A stretch of 64,000 nucleotides of DNA. Origin: Dissophora ornata (lineage: Eukaryota; Mortierellomycota; Mortierellomycetes; Mortierellales; Mortierellaceae). The first letter of the stretch is position 1, and each line of letters opens with the position of its first letter. Of this stretch, positions 21,899 through 34,586 are shown piece after piece. The position numbers and the translations under genes were made by a program. The notes beneath the pieces are model-generated. The model saw nothing but the letters and a program-made list of their open reading frames with translations, did no database searches and was not told where the DNA came from. The DNA lies in contig MU616601.1 of assembly GCA_025201705.1 (NCBI GenBank), positions 1 to 64,000 on the forward strand, given 5' to 3'.

Positions 21899-23965
21899 CT
21901 ACTTTTGCCACGACTCCATATCATCCATCATGATCATGTCGCCATTTTCCATGCCGCTATCGGACATGGATGCATCCCCCGCAGTATTCCCTGCAAGTCC
22001 AGCTGCAAAGAGAGGCGAAGGCATCGTATCCATGTATCCAGCACGCTTGACCATCTCAGACTCAAGTCGAAAGAGCACCCAGATCCATCTTCTTAGAACC
22101 TCCAAGCACTCCATCGTAAAGACCCCGCCCTCGTATTCCTCAATCTGGATATCCGACACTAGCTTCAGCATCCAGGTCGTCCTGAGTAGGAAATCCAGGG
22201 CCACAGCCATAATATAAAACCACTGGTCTTCATAGTGCAGGAATGACCGCACACCATATGTGAGTTGCTTTTTCGAATAGGACGCGTTGCTACCATTCTT
22301 GAGAGTGCTGTTGCTACCATTCTTGAGAGTGCTGTTGCTACCGTTCTTGATAGTGCTGTTGCTTCCCTGGGCGCCTGAATTGGAGAGCGGGTTGTTGTTG
22401 CTGTTGCTGGAGAGTGGACTGAGAAGAGCCTTGCTGTTACTACTACTAGTACCACCACTGGATGTGCCTGCACTACCATTGGCAAAACTGGATATATCTT
22501 TCAAAGGGTTGGATCCGACCTTTGGCGTCGCTGGTGACAACGGTCCGGACACATGGGAGTGAATGCCGGTGCTTTCAGAGCTGCTTACTGAGGATGTGTC
22601 GATGGTCAGTGTAGGGGTACGTACTACTGGATAGGTCTGAATTAAGTTCCAATCGTGGTAGATATCCCAATAAAACGAGTAGAACGAGTTGAGCGCCACA
22701 AAGAACAGCCTGCCGGAAATAAAAAAAGCGACCTCCTTGTTAGTACCCATAAAGCACTATCAATCGACCAGCCCAATCCATCAGGCAACTTTAAACTCAC
22801 CAAAGTTTGAAAAGGGAGTTGTCAGAGAAATATCCATCATATGGCAATCCTTTGAGTGACGCTGCCTTCGAGGACTTTTGCATGGACGAAATGATAATGA
22901 CCGGGAATGCGGAAGCGTATTTGAGCGCGTTCATGAGGTGTCTTTCCGTGGTATAGTTAGATTCGATGTACTCTGACAGACATTGACGAAGACGAATGCA
23001 GTATGGAATACTGATGTTGGAAAAAAAAGGGTCCCAGTGGAGTGTGAAATGTTAACGGCCATTATCATATTGGATCAGAGAAATTCCATGTGCCCACACT
23101 GACGACGATCCATTTCATAATTTGCTCTACCTTGTCATGATAGGAACCAAGATGCTACCGTAGCATGCGTCTGCATAAGTTCCATCCCTGTCCAGAAGTA
23201 TTAAGCACAGCGCGACTGCCAGGTCGCCGAACACCCGTGCAAACGACGTTAAGATATCGGCTAGAATCACGTCAGCAAATGTCACTTCCGATGTAAATCC
23301 AGAGAACAGAGCTTTCTTCATCGATCTACAGCAACAAATAAATCCCGGTAAGTATCACGAATGGTGAGCAATTGATATAGAAAGGGAGTGTCCCCTATCA
23401 CAATATCCGTTAATCTTCCATAAAATGCTCACCTCAGAAAACGATAGCGATCCTTCTTGAACAGAACGTTAAATGGCACGAAGATCATGATGATCACAGT
23501 CATATATCCGACGATTGGCACCATAATTCCCGCCCGCGGATTTCCCACAAGTCCCATGCCTCCTCTAATATCCACTGTCGCAGGAGATTTCGATTCAGTC
23601 TTGACGCCAGCATTCTTCTGACCATTCGCCTCTGATCCAGACACAACCCATTTGTACATCCACATGTTGATCAACACTATGGTGAGGAACGCCATTCCAA
23701 GGGCATAGATCGATCGATAGAGAGCTGAGAGCGGCGATGACTTGTTGACGAATTTATCCCGGGAGTGCCTTGGATGGTTGGTGTAGATGCCCGACAACGG
23801 TGGGCTGGAAAAGAGGAGATTAGAGACATCGACTCGGAGGTATGAGAGGATGTGGAGGTTGCTTGCCCAGGCAAAAATGCCGATGCAACCCATCAATAGG
23901 ACTCTGTACGGCAGAGGAACCGTTCCTGAAAAGTCCCATTCCTCGAAAATATTGCCGATATCCAT
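21899..23965 (-). CDS. ERD1: ERD1-like EXS-domain membrane protein
   Basis: Four exons: 23965-23433, 23325-23131, 23010-22801 and 22709-21899, 582 residues. Multiple membrane segments begin with LPYRVLLMGCIGIFAWASNL. The EXS domain is recognised by PFNVLFKKDRYRFLRSM, EVTFADVILADILTSFARV, PYCIRLRQCLSEY, FYSFYWDIYHDW and a C-terminal FLLRTTWMLKL block followed by EVLRRWIWVLFRLESE. Yeast Erd1 is a Golgi protein needed for retention of lumenal ER proteins and glycosyltransferases and has been linked to phosphate recycling; EXS domains also occur in XPR1/SYG1 phosphate exporters, but no SPX domain is encoded here. Between the WDIYHDW block and the C-terminal part lies a Ser/Asn-rich insertion of ~140 residues containing a threefold octapeptide repeat. 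Lumenal or cytosolic side of that loop is not determined. Confidence 0.88.
22286..22359. repeat. 24-bp minisatellite coding NGSNSTLK repeats inside the ERD1-like gene
   Basis: Three near-identical 24-bp units, read on the minus strand as NGSNST(I/L)K. Each unit contains N-G-S and N-S-T sequons, so if the loop is lumenal it would be densely N-glycosylated. One unit differs by single substitutions. Confidence 0.85.
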
Positions 23966-25251
23966 TACTGCTTTGGCTTATGATATAGAGGTGTCCTCTC
24001 GGCAAACGGGGTATGACGTTTTGGTCCTCGGGTATGTGAGTAGAAAGGTAACAAGTGAGATAGTGGTGGTGAGAGGAGAGAGGGGGAGTATTTTGCAAGG
24101 TTGATGAAGGTTGAAAATAGAATGCAATTGAGAGAAGGGACAGATGGGTGACTATGATGAGGACAAGGCGGCAGCACTGGATGGCGCTGATGCCGAGAAG
24201 CAAGATTAGCAAAGAATAAAGTCGAGATGAGAAAAGAAACTGGAGATGGACCTGCAACATCAAAAATGTCGCTCTTTCTCGTTCCTGCACGCTCTCAAAA
24301 GCCACCCTAGGTAAAAGGGTCTGTCTGTCGTTCCACAAGCACACGGTTGACATCTATTCCTGGCTCTGTTTGTGTCTCCTCACTACAGCACACAGCGTTC
24401 GTGCAATCGCTCTCCGTAGGTTCACCCCCACCCGTTCTGCGTTGTGCTGAGAGCATCTTCCGTCAACTGCATCAGCCACGGCTTTATATGTCGATAAGTG
24501 GATGAGTAGAAGCATTGCTCAATTCTAGACAGTGCCTACATAGTTGATTTATTTTCCATGTTTTTCAATTGTAGGAACGGGCTCTTTGCGTACCCGTCAT
24601 CATTCCACAAAAACTCTGCTTAGTAAATCTCCAGTAATTGTCGCTGCAACCTTTTTCAAAAAAGAATGCCACTAAAACTAACATGGGGACATTGCCGCTG
24701 TGTCAGATCGTGTGTGCGTGTGTGTTCAGTTGAAAGCTGGCGTGGGTTTCAACAGGTCTCACAACAACAAACGCGGCGAAGAACAAAATAATGCGAGACA
24801 AGGTTGCCCAAAAGTTGCCAGAGTCAGATGAGAATGTTCGTGTGTGCTCGCAGCGCAAAATGCAACAGCATCCAAGCGTGTGTGGTCTATGCGCGACAAT
24901 CCACACCGTGTGGCTTGTCCGGCGAAGCATTTTTTTTTCTTCTCTTCTGGCGTTCACTTTCAATTAGAGATCGCGTCCTTTCTTCTGTCTGTTTTGTTTG
25001 TTTTGCTTTTCTGTCTCTGTGCCCTTTCACTTGACAGGTTCCCAACATTTGAAAAGAGTGATTCAGTAGCATCCTTCATTGGTTAATTTCTCGATTCATT
25101 CATTACTTCACTTGCCATTCATTAAGTTATATTTGTGTTTGTCTTTTGCATTTTTCTGGCATTTTATATTTTTTTTCTATTTTTTTTTCCTACCACGTAA
25201 ATATCACTTATTCATCTATCCATTACATTTCCTCAAGTATAACAAGTGACA
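23966..25251. other. Divergent intergenic region between ERD1-like gene and URA2
   Basis: 1.3 kb shared upstream region of two divergently transcribed genes. The last ~250 bp before the URA2 start are T/C-rich with long T-runs (25170-25190), typical of a fungal core promoter. No canonical TATA box close to the start was identified, and no gene lies in the interval. Confidence 0.45.
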
Positions 25252-28200
25252 ATGCCCTCTCAAGTTCGTCCTTCTGCTCAAGCCCCGATCATCAATCTCC
25301 TTCCTCATCCTCCGGTCACCGCTCCTCCTTGTGATCAGACGGATGCCTCTACAGTGGCGACTCTGGTCCTCCAGGATGGGACTTCTTACCACGGTATCTC
25401 CTTCGGTGCGGAGACCAGGAGCATCGCCGGAGAGTGTGTCTTTCAGACAGGTAATGAAAGATCTATCTAGTCAATGGTGTCTGCCTTCCTGATTGCAGTT
25501 TTCTACATTGGAATGCAAGTATCAAAAGCTTGAAATCTCCGTGGTATGCGCTCATTATTCTCATTATTCACATTATTTTCTATGCAAAACTGCTTGGGCA
25601 GGCATGGTTGGATACCCCGAGTCCTTGACCGATCCTTCATACAGGGGCCAGATCTTGGTGCTCACCTTCCCCTTGATCGGAAACTATGGTGTACCATCAC
25701 GCGAGACCATGGATCCTCTCCTCAAAGATTTGCCCAAGTACTTCGAATCAAACGAGATCCACATTGCTGGCTTGATCGTCGGGCAGTACTCTCAAGACTT
25801 TTCGCACTACCTCGCCACATCCTCGCTCGGTGATTGGCTCAAAGAGTACAACATCCCCGCGATCTACGGAATCGATACTCGCGCCATGACCAAAAAAATT
25901 CGCTCCCAAGGAGTTATGCTCGGAAAGATCCTCTTTCCCACTTCCATTGTTGGGCCTACTGTCGTCCCCGCTGACGCGGAGTGGATGATCCAGTACCAAA
26001 ACGTTGAATGGGTTGATCCCAACGCACGCAATCTCGTTGCTGAAGGTATTTTACCCGCCCATGATCTGAATCAGCTTCTCAATAGCTCTGAACATTATGA
26101 CACTGCGCATGGTCAGATATCCTGACACCGGTATATTTACCTTCCCGCTGACAGTTTCTTTGAAGACTCCCAAGATCTACACCCCTGAGCCCTCTATCGC
26201 TTTGTTGGCACCCAGCGGAAAGCCACTTCGCGTCATTGCTGTTGACGTGGGAATGGTACGATAACTCTATATTCGTCGATCGTGACATAACCATTGCGTG
26301 TGAATTAGAGTTTAACTTACGCTTAATTCTTTCATTTCAGAAATACAACCAGATCCGCTGCTTCGTTGCTCGTGGGGTCGAAGTCAAGGTCGTTCCCTGG
26401 GATTATGACTTCAACGCTGATACCGAGTACGACGGTCTCTTCATCTCCAACGGCCCCGGCGATCCTATTATGAACACCATCACTATCGCGAACTTGACCA
26501 AGGCTCTTAAGACTGCTCGTACACCAATCTTTGGTATTTGCTTGGGTCATCAACTCTTGGCCCTCGCCTCGGGTGCCACCACCAAGAAGATGAAGTTCGG
26601 TAACCGTGGACACAACATCCCTTGTACTGACATGATCTCTGGGCGCTGCTACATCTCCTCCCAGGTAACCCACATACCACTTCAATACCGATTGCATTTT
26701 GAAGTGAACTGCAGCTGTTGGGAACCTGAAACTAATCGAGAAATGGCAACACTGAATAGAATCACGGATATGCTGTCGATGTCAAATCACTTCCCGATAC
26801 CTTCATGGAGCTATTTGTGAACGCCAACGACGGATCCAACGAGGGCATTATGCACAAGACTCTGCCCATTTTCTCTGTTCAGTTCCATCCAGAGTCCACC
26901 CCTGGCCCCCGCGACACTGAGTTTTTGTTCGATATCTTTATCAATTCCGTCAGTGACTTCAAGAAGACAGGTGTCTTGAAGCCTATCACTATGCCTGGAG
27001 GCACCAAAGAGGAGGCTGCTGCTCTTAATCCTCGTGTTTCCGTCCGCAAGGTTCTCGTCCTCGGATCTGGCGGTCTCTCCATTGGTCAAGCGGGCGAATT
27101 CGACTACTCTGGTTCGCAGGCCATTAAAGCCTTGAAAGAGGAAGGCATTTACACTGTCTTGATCAATCCAAACATCGCCACCATCCAGACTTCCAAGGGT
27201 CTTGCCGACAAAGTCTACTTCTTGCCTGTGACCCCAGAGTTTGTTCGGAAGGTTATTCTCCGCGAGAAGCCTGATGGTATCTATGTCACCTTTGGTGGCC
27301 AGACTGCCCTCAGTGTTGGCATCAAGATGAAGGACGAGTTTTCAGAGCTCGGTGTTCGTGTGCTTGGTACCCCTATCGACACCATCATTGCCACCGAAGA
27401 TCGTGAGGAGTTTGCCCAGCGTATGTTGTCAATCGGCGAGAAAATTGCCCAAGCCCAGACTGCCGTCAACGTTCCGGAAGCTCTTGCTGCTGCCCACAAA
27501 ATCGGTTACCCCGTCATTTGTCGTGCTGCCTACGCTCTCGGAGGTCTTGGATCTGGCTTCGCCAATAATGACGAAGAGTTGGCAGAACTCACGGCCAGAG
27601 CTTTTGCTACTTCGCCCCAGGTATTGATTGAGCGCTCGATGAAGGGGTGGAAGGAGATTGAATACGAGGTTGTCCGTGACTGCCGCGATAACTGCATCAC
27701 TGTCTGTAACATGGAAAACTTTGATCCTCTTGGAATCCACACTGGAGACTCGATTGTCGTCGCCCCCTCGCAGACTTTGTCCGACGAGGACTACAATATG
27801 CTCCGTACCACTGCTGTCAATGTCATCCGCCATCTGGGGGTTATCGGAGAGTGCAACATCCAGTATGCGCTCAACCCATTCTCCAAAGAGTACTGCATTA
27901 TTGAGGTCAATGCTCGTCTGTCGCGCTCGTCTGCCCTTGCGAGTAAGGCCACCGGTTACCCCTTGGCCTTTGTTGCTGCCAAGCTGGGCCTCAACATCCC
28001 CTTGAACGAGATCTCCAACTCGGTCACCAAAGTCACCTGCGCATGTTTCGAGCCTTCACTTGACTATGTTGTCGTCAAGATGCCACGCTGGGACTTGAAC
28101 AAGTTTGACCGCGTCTCCAAGGCCCTCTCGTCCTCCATGAAGTCTGTGGGCGAAGTCATGGCGATTGGCCGTACTTTTGAGGAGACAATCCAGAAAGCTA

Positions 28201-31200
28201 TCTGCGCTATTGATCCTTCCTTAGTTGGATTTGCTGCTAAGGAGTCGTACGATGTCATAGAAGATGAGCTCGCCAACCCCAGCGACCAGCGTGTCTTCGC
28301 CATTGCTAACGCCTTGAACCAAGGATACTCAGTTGATCGTATTTGGGAGCTGACGAAGATCGACAAGTGGTTCTTGAACAAACTGCAGAATATTATCCAC
28401 CTCGAGAAGGCCCTTGGCAAATATGGCGCCCATGATTTGCCAGTTGACTTGATCCGTTCTGCCAAGCAGCTCGGTTTCTCTGATCGCCAGATTGCTTCGG
28501 CCATCTCGAGCAACGAGCTCTCAGTCCGCCGCCTAAGAACAGATGCCGGGGTCACTCCATTCGTCAAGCAGATTGATACTGTCGCTGCTGAGTTCCCTGC
28601 CTTCACTAACTACCTGTACATGACCTACAACGCTGTTGAGCACGACATCACGTTCGATGACAAAGGCGTGATGGTCCTTGGTTCTGGTGTTTACCGTATC
28701 GGTTCCTCGGTCGAGTTCGACTGGTGCGCTGTTCGTGCCATCCGTACTCTCCGTAGCCGTGGCATCAAGACTGTGATGGTCAACTACAACCCTGAGACCG
28801 TCTCGACTGACTACGACGAGGCCGATCGTCTCTACTTTGAGAATATTAACTTGGAGCGCATCCTCGATATCTACGAGGTCGAGTCTTCATCCGGCGTGGT
28901 CATTGCTATGGGTGGTCAGACTCCCAACAATATTGCTCTGCCCCTGCACCGCCAGAACGTCAAGATCCTTGGTACCTCGCCCGAGATGATCGACACTGCT
29001 GAGAACCGCTACAAGTTCTCTCGCATGTTGGATCAGATCGACGTTGATCAGCCCCTGTGGAAGGAGCTAACCTCGTTTGCTGAGGCCGGCGAGTTCTGCG
29101 ACAAGGTTGGCTATCCCGTCTTGGTCCGTCCCTCGTATGTGCTCTCTGGTGCTGCCATGAACGTGGTCTACTCTCCCGACGATCTCTCCAACTACCTCGG
29201 ACAGGCCACTGCTGTTTCGCGCGATCACCCTGTCGTTATCTCCAAGTACATCGAGGACGCCAAGGAGATTGAGATGGATGCCATCGCTGTCGACGGAAAG
29301 ATGGTTATGCACGTCATCTCTGAGCACGTTGAGAATGCTGGTGTCCACTCTGGAGATGCAACCTTGATTCTCCCTCCCCAAGATTTGGACCCCGAGACTA
29401 TCCGCAAGATTGAGGTTGCAACCGCCAAGATTGGACAGGCTTTGGATGTTACTGGATGCTACAACATTCAGTTCATTGCCAAGGACAACGAAATCAAGGT
29501 CATTGAGTGCAATTTGCGTGCCTCTCGTTCGATGCCTTTCGTCTCCAAGGTCATGGAGATCGACTTGATTGAAATGGCTACCAACGCCATGTTGGGCTTC
29601 CCTGTTGACGCTTACCCCGAGTCGCCCATCCCTAAGACTGGCTATGTCGGTATCAAGGTTCCCCAGTTCTCATTCTCCCGTCTGTCTGGAGCTGATCCTA
29701 TTCTCGGTGTCGAGATGGCTTCAACCGGAGAGGTTGCCTGCTTTGGTAAGGACAAGTACGATGCCTACATCAAAGCCCTGGTCTCGACAGGCTTCACCCT
29801 CCCCAAGAAGAACGTGTTGTTGTCGATTGGTTCGTTCAAGGAAAAGCAGGAGATGCTCCCTGCTGTCAAGCGACTTCGCTCGCTTGGATACAGCTTGTTT
29901 GCCACTGCTGGTACCGCCGACTTCATGACTGAGCACGGTGTCCCTGTCAAGTACCTCGAAGCTCTTGAGGACGACAACGACAGCCAAAAGTCTGAGTACT
30001 CGTTGAACCAGCACTTGGCTAACAACCTGATCGATTTGTACATTAACTTGCCCTCGAAGAACCGTTACCGTCGCCCTGCCAGCTACGTTTCGAGAGGTTA
30101 CCGTACTCGTCGCATGGCTGTCGACTTTTCGATTCCGCTGATTACAAACGTCAAATGCGCCAAGCTCTTTGTCGAGGCTCTTGCACGCCACAAGGAGTTC
30201 GAAATCGGATCAGTCGACTATAAGACTAGCGGCCGCACTGTGACCCTGCCTGGCCTCATCAACATCCAAGCTCTGGTTCCCGGAATCTCAACTGCTGCTA
30301 ATAAGGACTTTGAGGACGTCTCCAAGGCGTCGATCGCCTCTGGATTCACGGTCGTTGGAGCTATGGCTACAGGTTTGGCAAAGGGCGTTGAAGACAATAC
30401 TAGCTTGGCCACTGCCCTCACCAACGCTCGCAACCATGCGCACTGCGATTTCTTCCTGTCCATGAACGCCAACGTTGAGAACGCGAACAGGCTCCTAAAG
30501 GAGACTGCTGCGCTATTCATCTCCTTCTCTCCTACCGCTGGTCACGGACTCTCCAATGTGTCTGAGGCTGCCAAGTACTTTAGCTCGTGGCCCACCAACA
30601 GCCCCATTGTGACAGATGCCAAGGGTACGGATCTTGCCTCGATCCTTCTCCTTGCAAGCCTTCACAATCGATCGGTCCATGTGACGGGCGTTTCGAGCCG
30701 CGACGACATGGCGCTGATCATGATGAGCAAAGACAAGGGGCTACAAGTCACCTGCGACATTGAGGTTTATACGCTTTTCCTGACTCGCGAAGAGACTGAT
30801 TCGATGCTTCTGCCTACCAAGGTGGAGCAGGATGCCTTCTGGAGCAGTCTCCATGTCTTTGACTGCCTCACAGTCGGATCGCTGCCTTACCGCCTTGCTG
30901 CCGAGAAGGAGTTCCCCGTTGCCCATGCTGGTATCCAAGAAACTCTTCCCCTCTTGATTGATGCCGTCAACAAGGGTCGCTTGACCTTGGAGGACATCGT
31001 CGCTAAGTTTTACACCAACCCTCGCAGGATCTTCTCTCTCCCCGAGCAGAAGAGCTCATATGTCGAAGTTGAAACTGACCGCACCTGCGTTCTTTCGAGT
31101 GCGCCTGGACCATTTTCTGGAAAGATTCTGTCTGGCACTGTTCATCGAGTTGTTCTCCATGGCGAGACCGCCTACCTAGACGGTGCTTGGTACACGACTG

Positions 31201-32512
31201 GCTCCGAAGGCGAAGATCTGTCAAGCGTAGCGCAGGCGATTACGAAGGCGATTGAGAAAGTGTCCATCACCACCACGGCCGTATCTACTCAACCTTCGAT
31301 CCGCTCACCCCGTCTTGGACCCTCTGTCGACGTCCCTATTCCAAGTACTCCCTTGATTCGTCCCAGCGATGACCATCGCCGCAGCATCCAAATCGACACT
31401 GCCTCGTCTATTCCTACCCCAATCCAAGCTGCCAAGGAGACGCTGCCCTCGTCGATCTCACGCATCCTCAACAACTCGCCGTTCTCGCACCGCCACATCC
31501 TGTCGTCAAAGCAATTTGACCGCAATGAACTCCACACACTGTTCAGCCTCGCTCATGAGATGCGCACACAAGTTGAACGCAACGGATCAATCGACTTGCT
31601 CCATGGAAAGGTCATGAGCTCGATGTTCTACGAACCCTCGACCCGTACCTCATGCTCGTTTGCTGCAGCCATGTACCGTCTTGGTGGAACGGTTGTGAGC
31701 GTCGATGGCTCCTCTTCTTCGGTCGTCAAGGGCGAGACATTGGCTGATACTGTCCGCACATTGGCCTGCTATGGAGACTTGATCGTTCTTCGCCACCCAG
31801 ACCCTGGTAGTGCCGCTACTGCCGCCAAGTTCTCGAAGGTGCCAATCATCAATGCTGGTGACGGTACTGGCGAGCACCCTACTCAGGCGTTCTTGGATGT
31901 GTACACCATCCGCGAAGAGCTAGGAACTGTCAATGGTCTGACTATTACTCTTGTTGGAGATCTCAAGAACGGTCGCACAGTCCATTCGCTTGTCAAGGTG
32001 TTGTCTTACTACCATGTCACTCTGATCTTTGTCTCGCCCCCCTCACTCCGTATGCCTGAAGAAGTCAGGGCTGAATTGACAAAGACCGGTATTGCTTTCA
32101 GCGAATACACGGACCTGAACGAGGTTATTGCAGTCTCGGATGTGGTGTATGTGACCCGTGTTCAAAAGGAGCGGTTTACAAATTTGGATGAGTATGAGCG
32201 CGTGAAGAGCGCGTACGTGATCAACAATAAGATGATGAGCAAGGCAAAGACGCAGATGGTGGTGATGCATCCCTTACCCCGTGTTACTGAGATTGAACCC
32301 GAAGTCGACTTTGATCAGCGCGCGGCTTATTTCAGACAGATGCGGTATGGTCTCTATGTCCGAATGGCTCTATTGGCATTGGTAAGTTTTCTTGCTGGAC
32401 ATGGATGCATGGAGAAAGCAGTGAGGCAACACTAGATACTCTCGTCTAACAAACCGACTCGTTTCTACTTTTCACCTTGTAATATCACCAGGTCCTTGGT
32501 AAATCATCTTAA
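25252..32512 (+). CDS. URA2: URA2/CAD-type multifunctional protein: glutamine amidotransferase, carbamoyl-phosphate synthase, inactive DHO-like domain, aspartate carbamoyltransferase
   Basis: Six exons: 25252-25450, 25602-26045, 26155-26255, 26341-26664, 26760-32381 and 32492-32512, 2236 residues, close to yeast Ura2. It catalyses the first two steps of pyrimidine synthesis in the cytosol. Domains in order: class-I glutamine amidotransferase with [17 protein letters not shown] (nucleophile Cys) and QFHPE; two ATP-grasp halves of carbamoyl-phosphate synthetase ([19 protein letters not shown] and later [19 protein letters not shown]) plus a regulatory region; a dihydroorotase-like domain; aspartate carbamoyltransferase with [11 protein letters not shown] and [12 protein letters not shown]. 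The DHO-like domain reads [13 protein letters not shown] where active enzymes have the metal-binding His-x-His, so it is inactive, as in other fungi, and a separate dihydroorotase is expected. The last exon encodes only seven codons (VLGKSS and stop). Confidence 0.97.
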
Positions 32513-33174
32513 ATCTATTGTAGACTGCGCGCATGGACATGCGTTCATTTTGCCACAAATAAAGAATTTCACGAGAGGCGACTATTCTCATCCACTAGGA
32601 GAATATTCCATTTCACCCCACACATCGTTGCGCCAACCATCCTTTTCTTTCAACTTGTGGGCCCTTCCTTCTGCGTCCCATTGTCGTTCTCCCTTCGCAT
32701 CTGCATCACAGACGACGCAGTTGAAACCCCAGTGGGCGTTCACTGTTGTCAGATTTGTTGCCACACTTATGCCAACTGTACACCCCCGGTTTGGACATTT
32801 GGAGATACCTGACGTTGTTCTCCTCACCCTTGACAAGGACTGGACACTTGATCCGCAGAAGCTGGCTCAGTACTTTGCGGGGGCCATCTTGTTGAATACA
32901 AGTGACGATGAAACCTGATCCTGAACACGGTCGTGGCCTACGCTAGGACTCATTGACTGGATATTCGAACCGACAAGGGGATGACTGCAGAAACTTCATT
33001 GCCGAGAGTCAAGGTCAAGGACCGGAAGGGGCTTCCGATTGAAGATCACTGATGGTTTCCGACTTGTGATCGGGACTGCATTTGCAAGCAGCCTCCTGAC
33101 GTCCTCCCTATGCTTGGATCACAATACCGGAGGAAGTCTTTGTTCTATGGGTAGGACAACTCTGCCTTTTATGA

Positions 33175-33726
33175 TTGACAGCCTCAAGGACCCCAAGGCA
33201 ATCAGGATCTGAGATGTTTTATGGATTATTGAACTGGGAAGTCAAGGAGACAAAAGAGTTGGCTGGTTTATTACGCGCCAGGTTAGACCTTCCAACAGTC
33301 CCGACTACTAGTGAGTTTTCCATATCTACTCGTCTTACGAGTAAAAAGGGAAGTGGTCCCTACCTGATGATACACTCCCGTTTCCCCAGGATCTATCTGG
33401 ATGAGGAGAGCGTGAGAGATGCCAAGGTTGTGGCATCGAAATTCGACACCTGGTACATCAATGAGCGCGCTATAGTTTGTCAATTTCATCAGTTGAGGAC
33501 CAAGTTCCATGAAGAATCCTCATTTATGTTGTGTAGAGCGTCAGGTCCGCTCACGAAGCTGCATGTGTTCGTGCCGTGCACAGTCTTCACCACCTTCGAC
33601 AAGATGGAAAGTCCATGTGGGTGTGCGTATGCAGGGGCTGGCGTATTCCGGTATATTGGCAACGCAGTGCTTTTGTTTAAATCGAAGCATTCACTCGCCC
33701 CAGTTCCTCCACTGAATCTATTTTGA
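33175..33726 (+). pseudogene. Possible decayed gene fragment, family unrecognised
   Basis: An open frame of ~183 codons whose centre reads like a real protein (ELAGLLRARLDLPTVPTT, YLMIHSRFPRIYLDEESVRD, KVVASKFDTWYI) but whose ends look random. A protein-like stretch in another frame (DVVLLTLDKDWTLDPQKLAQ) lies upstream at about 32805-32920, with stops between. A mobile-element or duplicated-gene remnant is possible. No family could be named. Confidence 0.25.
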
Positions 33727-33935
33727 GGCTGCTGCAAGAACAACAGTGGCATGTCATCTGGCCAAGATATTTTTTGCAGACCGTTACAACAAGGCTACTC
33801 TACCGCATACAATACCCGTTCAATAAAGTCGTCTATTATGGATTGATCTCTTCCATTATTTGAAGTCATCATTAGCAAGAGCCTCATATGGCTTTTCCAC
33901 TCTACAAGACCACCCCTAGTTATATGATAATGTGA

Positions 33936-34091
33936 TACAGGACCCGAAGGTCTATTCGTATTGTATTCAACGAAAAATCGGATTCTGACTCAGAGGCGTT
34001 CAGCCTTAATCCAACGGATGATAACTTCGAGCCATTGCCTGTACAGGCAGACCCAAATACCAATTATTCGAATGAACGGTTCCTCTATTAG
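33936..34091 (+). pseudogene. Possible last exon or remnant encoding an acidic C-terminus
   Basis: Open frame preceded by an acceptor-like TACAG (33936-33940) and reading RTRRSIRIVFNEKSDSDSEA then FEPLPVQADPNTNYSNERF before TAG at 34089-34091. The composition looks like coding sequence, but no upstream exon was found, so it may belong to the same decayed locus as the fragment at 33175-33726. Confidence 0.25.
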
Positions 34092-34586
34092 CTGGTGAGG
34101 AATCTAACGCTTACTGGCTTCAGTATGATAGTAGGAGCTGACATCGAAGGATCAAAAAGCAACGTCGCAACGAACACCTGGCACCTTTTCTAAAAATATG
34201 GCAAATACCCCTGTTGCTCACTGAAAGATCCAGGGGCATAGAATTTTGAGGGAAGTATCTCGTCAGCATTATTCTTGTAAGTGAGCTTGCATGTTGCTGT
34301 ATTGGTCCACCGTTGGTTAGCGTTGGGCCTTTCAGAAAAGGAGGGAAATGGCCCCAAACTGATGAGTCTACTGTACACAAACTGGACTATAGTAGTAGGC
34401 ACCGCGTTACTTTGCTGTTCCCGGGTATAGGGGATGCCAGAAACTGAGATTTTTGTATTATATATACGATTTTTTCTCTAAAATCAATGAGATGGAAAAC
34501 CTCTCTCGTGCTTCTGGCTAAGAACGGAAGGGAAAAGACATGCTGTACTAGAGTGTTGGTAATGGTGGTGATGGTGGAAAGCTAAC

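Larger units (their letters stand above)
32513..34586. other. Gene-poor 2 kb with scattered protein-like fragments
   Basis: Contains the URA2 3' flank, then the fragments listed separately. No intact gene model could be assembled from the open frames, and splice signals do not join them convincingly. Confidence 0.4.

Noticed and set aside
32588..32836. Minus-strand open frame with clustered Cys, resembling a zinc-binding segment
   Set aside because: The Cys/His spacing does not fit a known finger completely and no flanking exon was found; it overlaps other protein-like frames, so no gene is called.
32940..32975. TTCGAA-containing sequence resembling a tRNA T-arm on the minus strand
   Set aside because: The arms do not pair and no acceptor or anticodon stem could be drawn.
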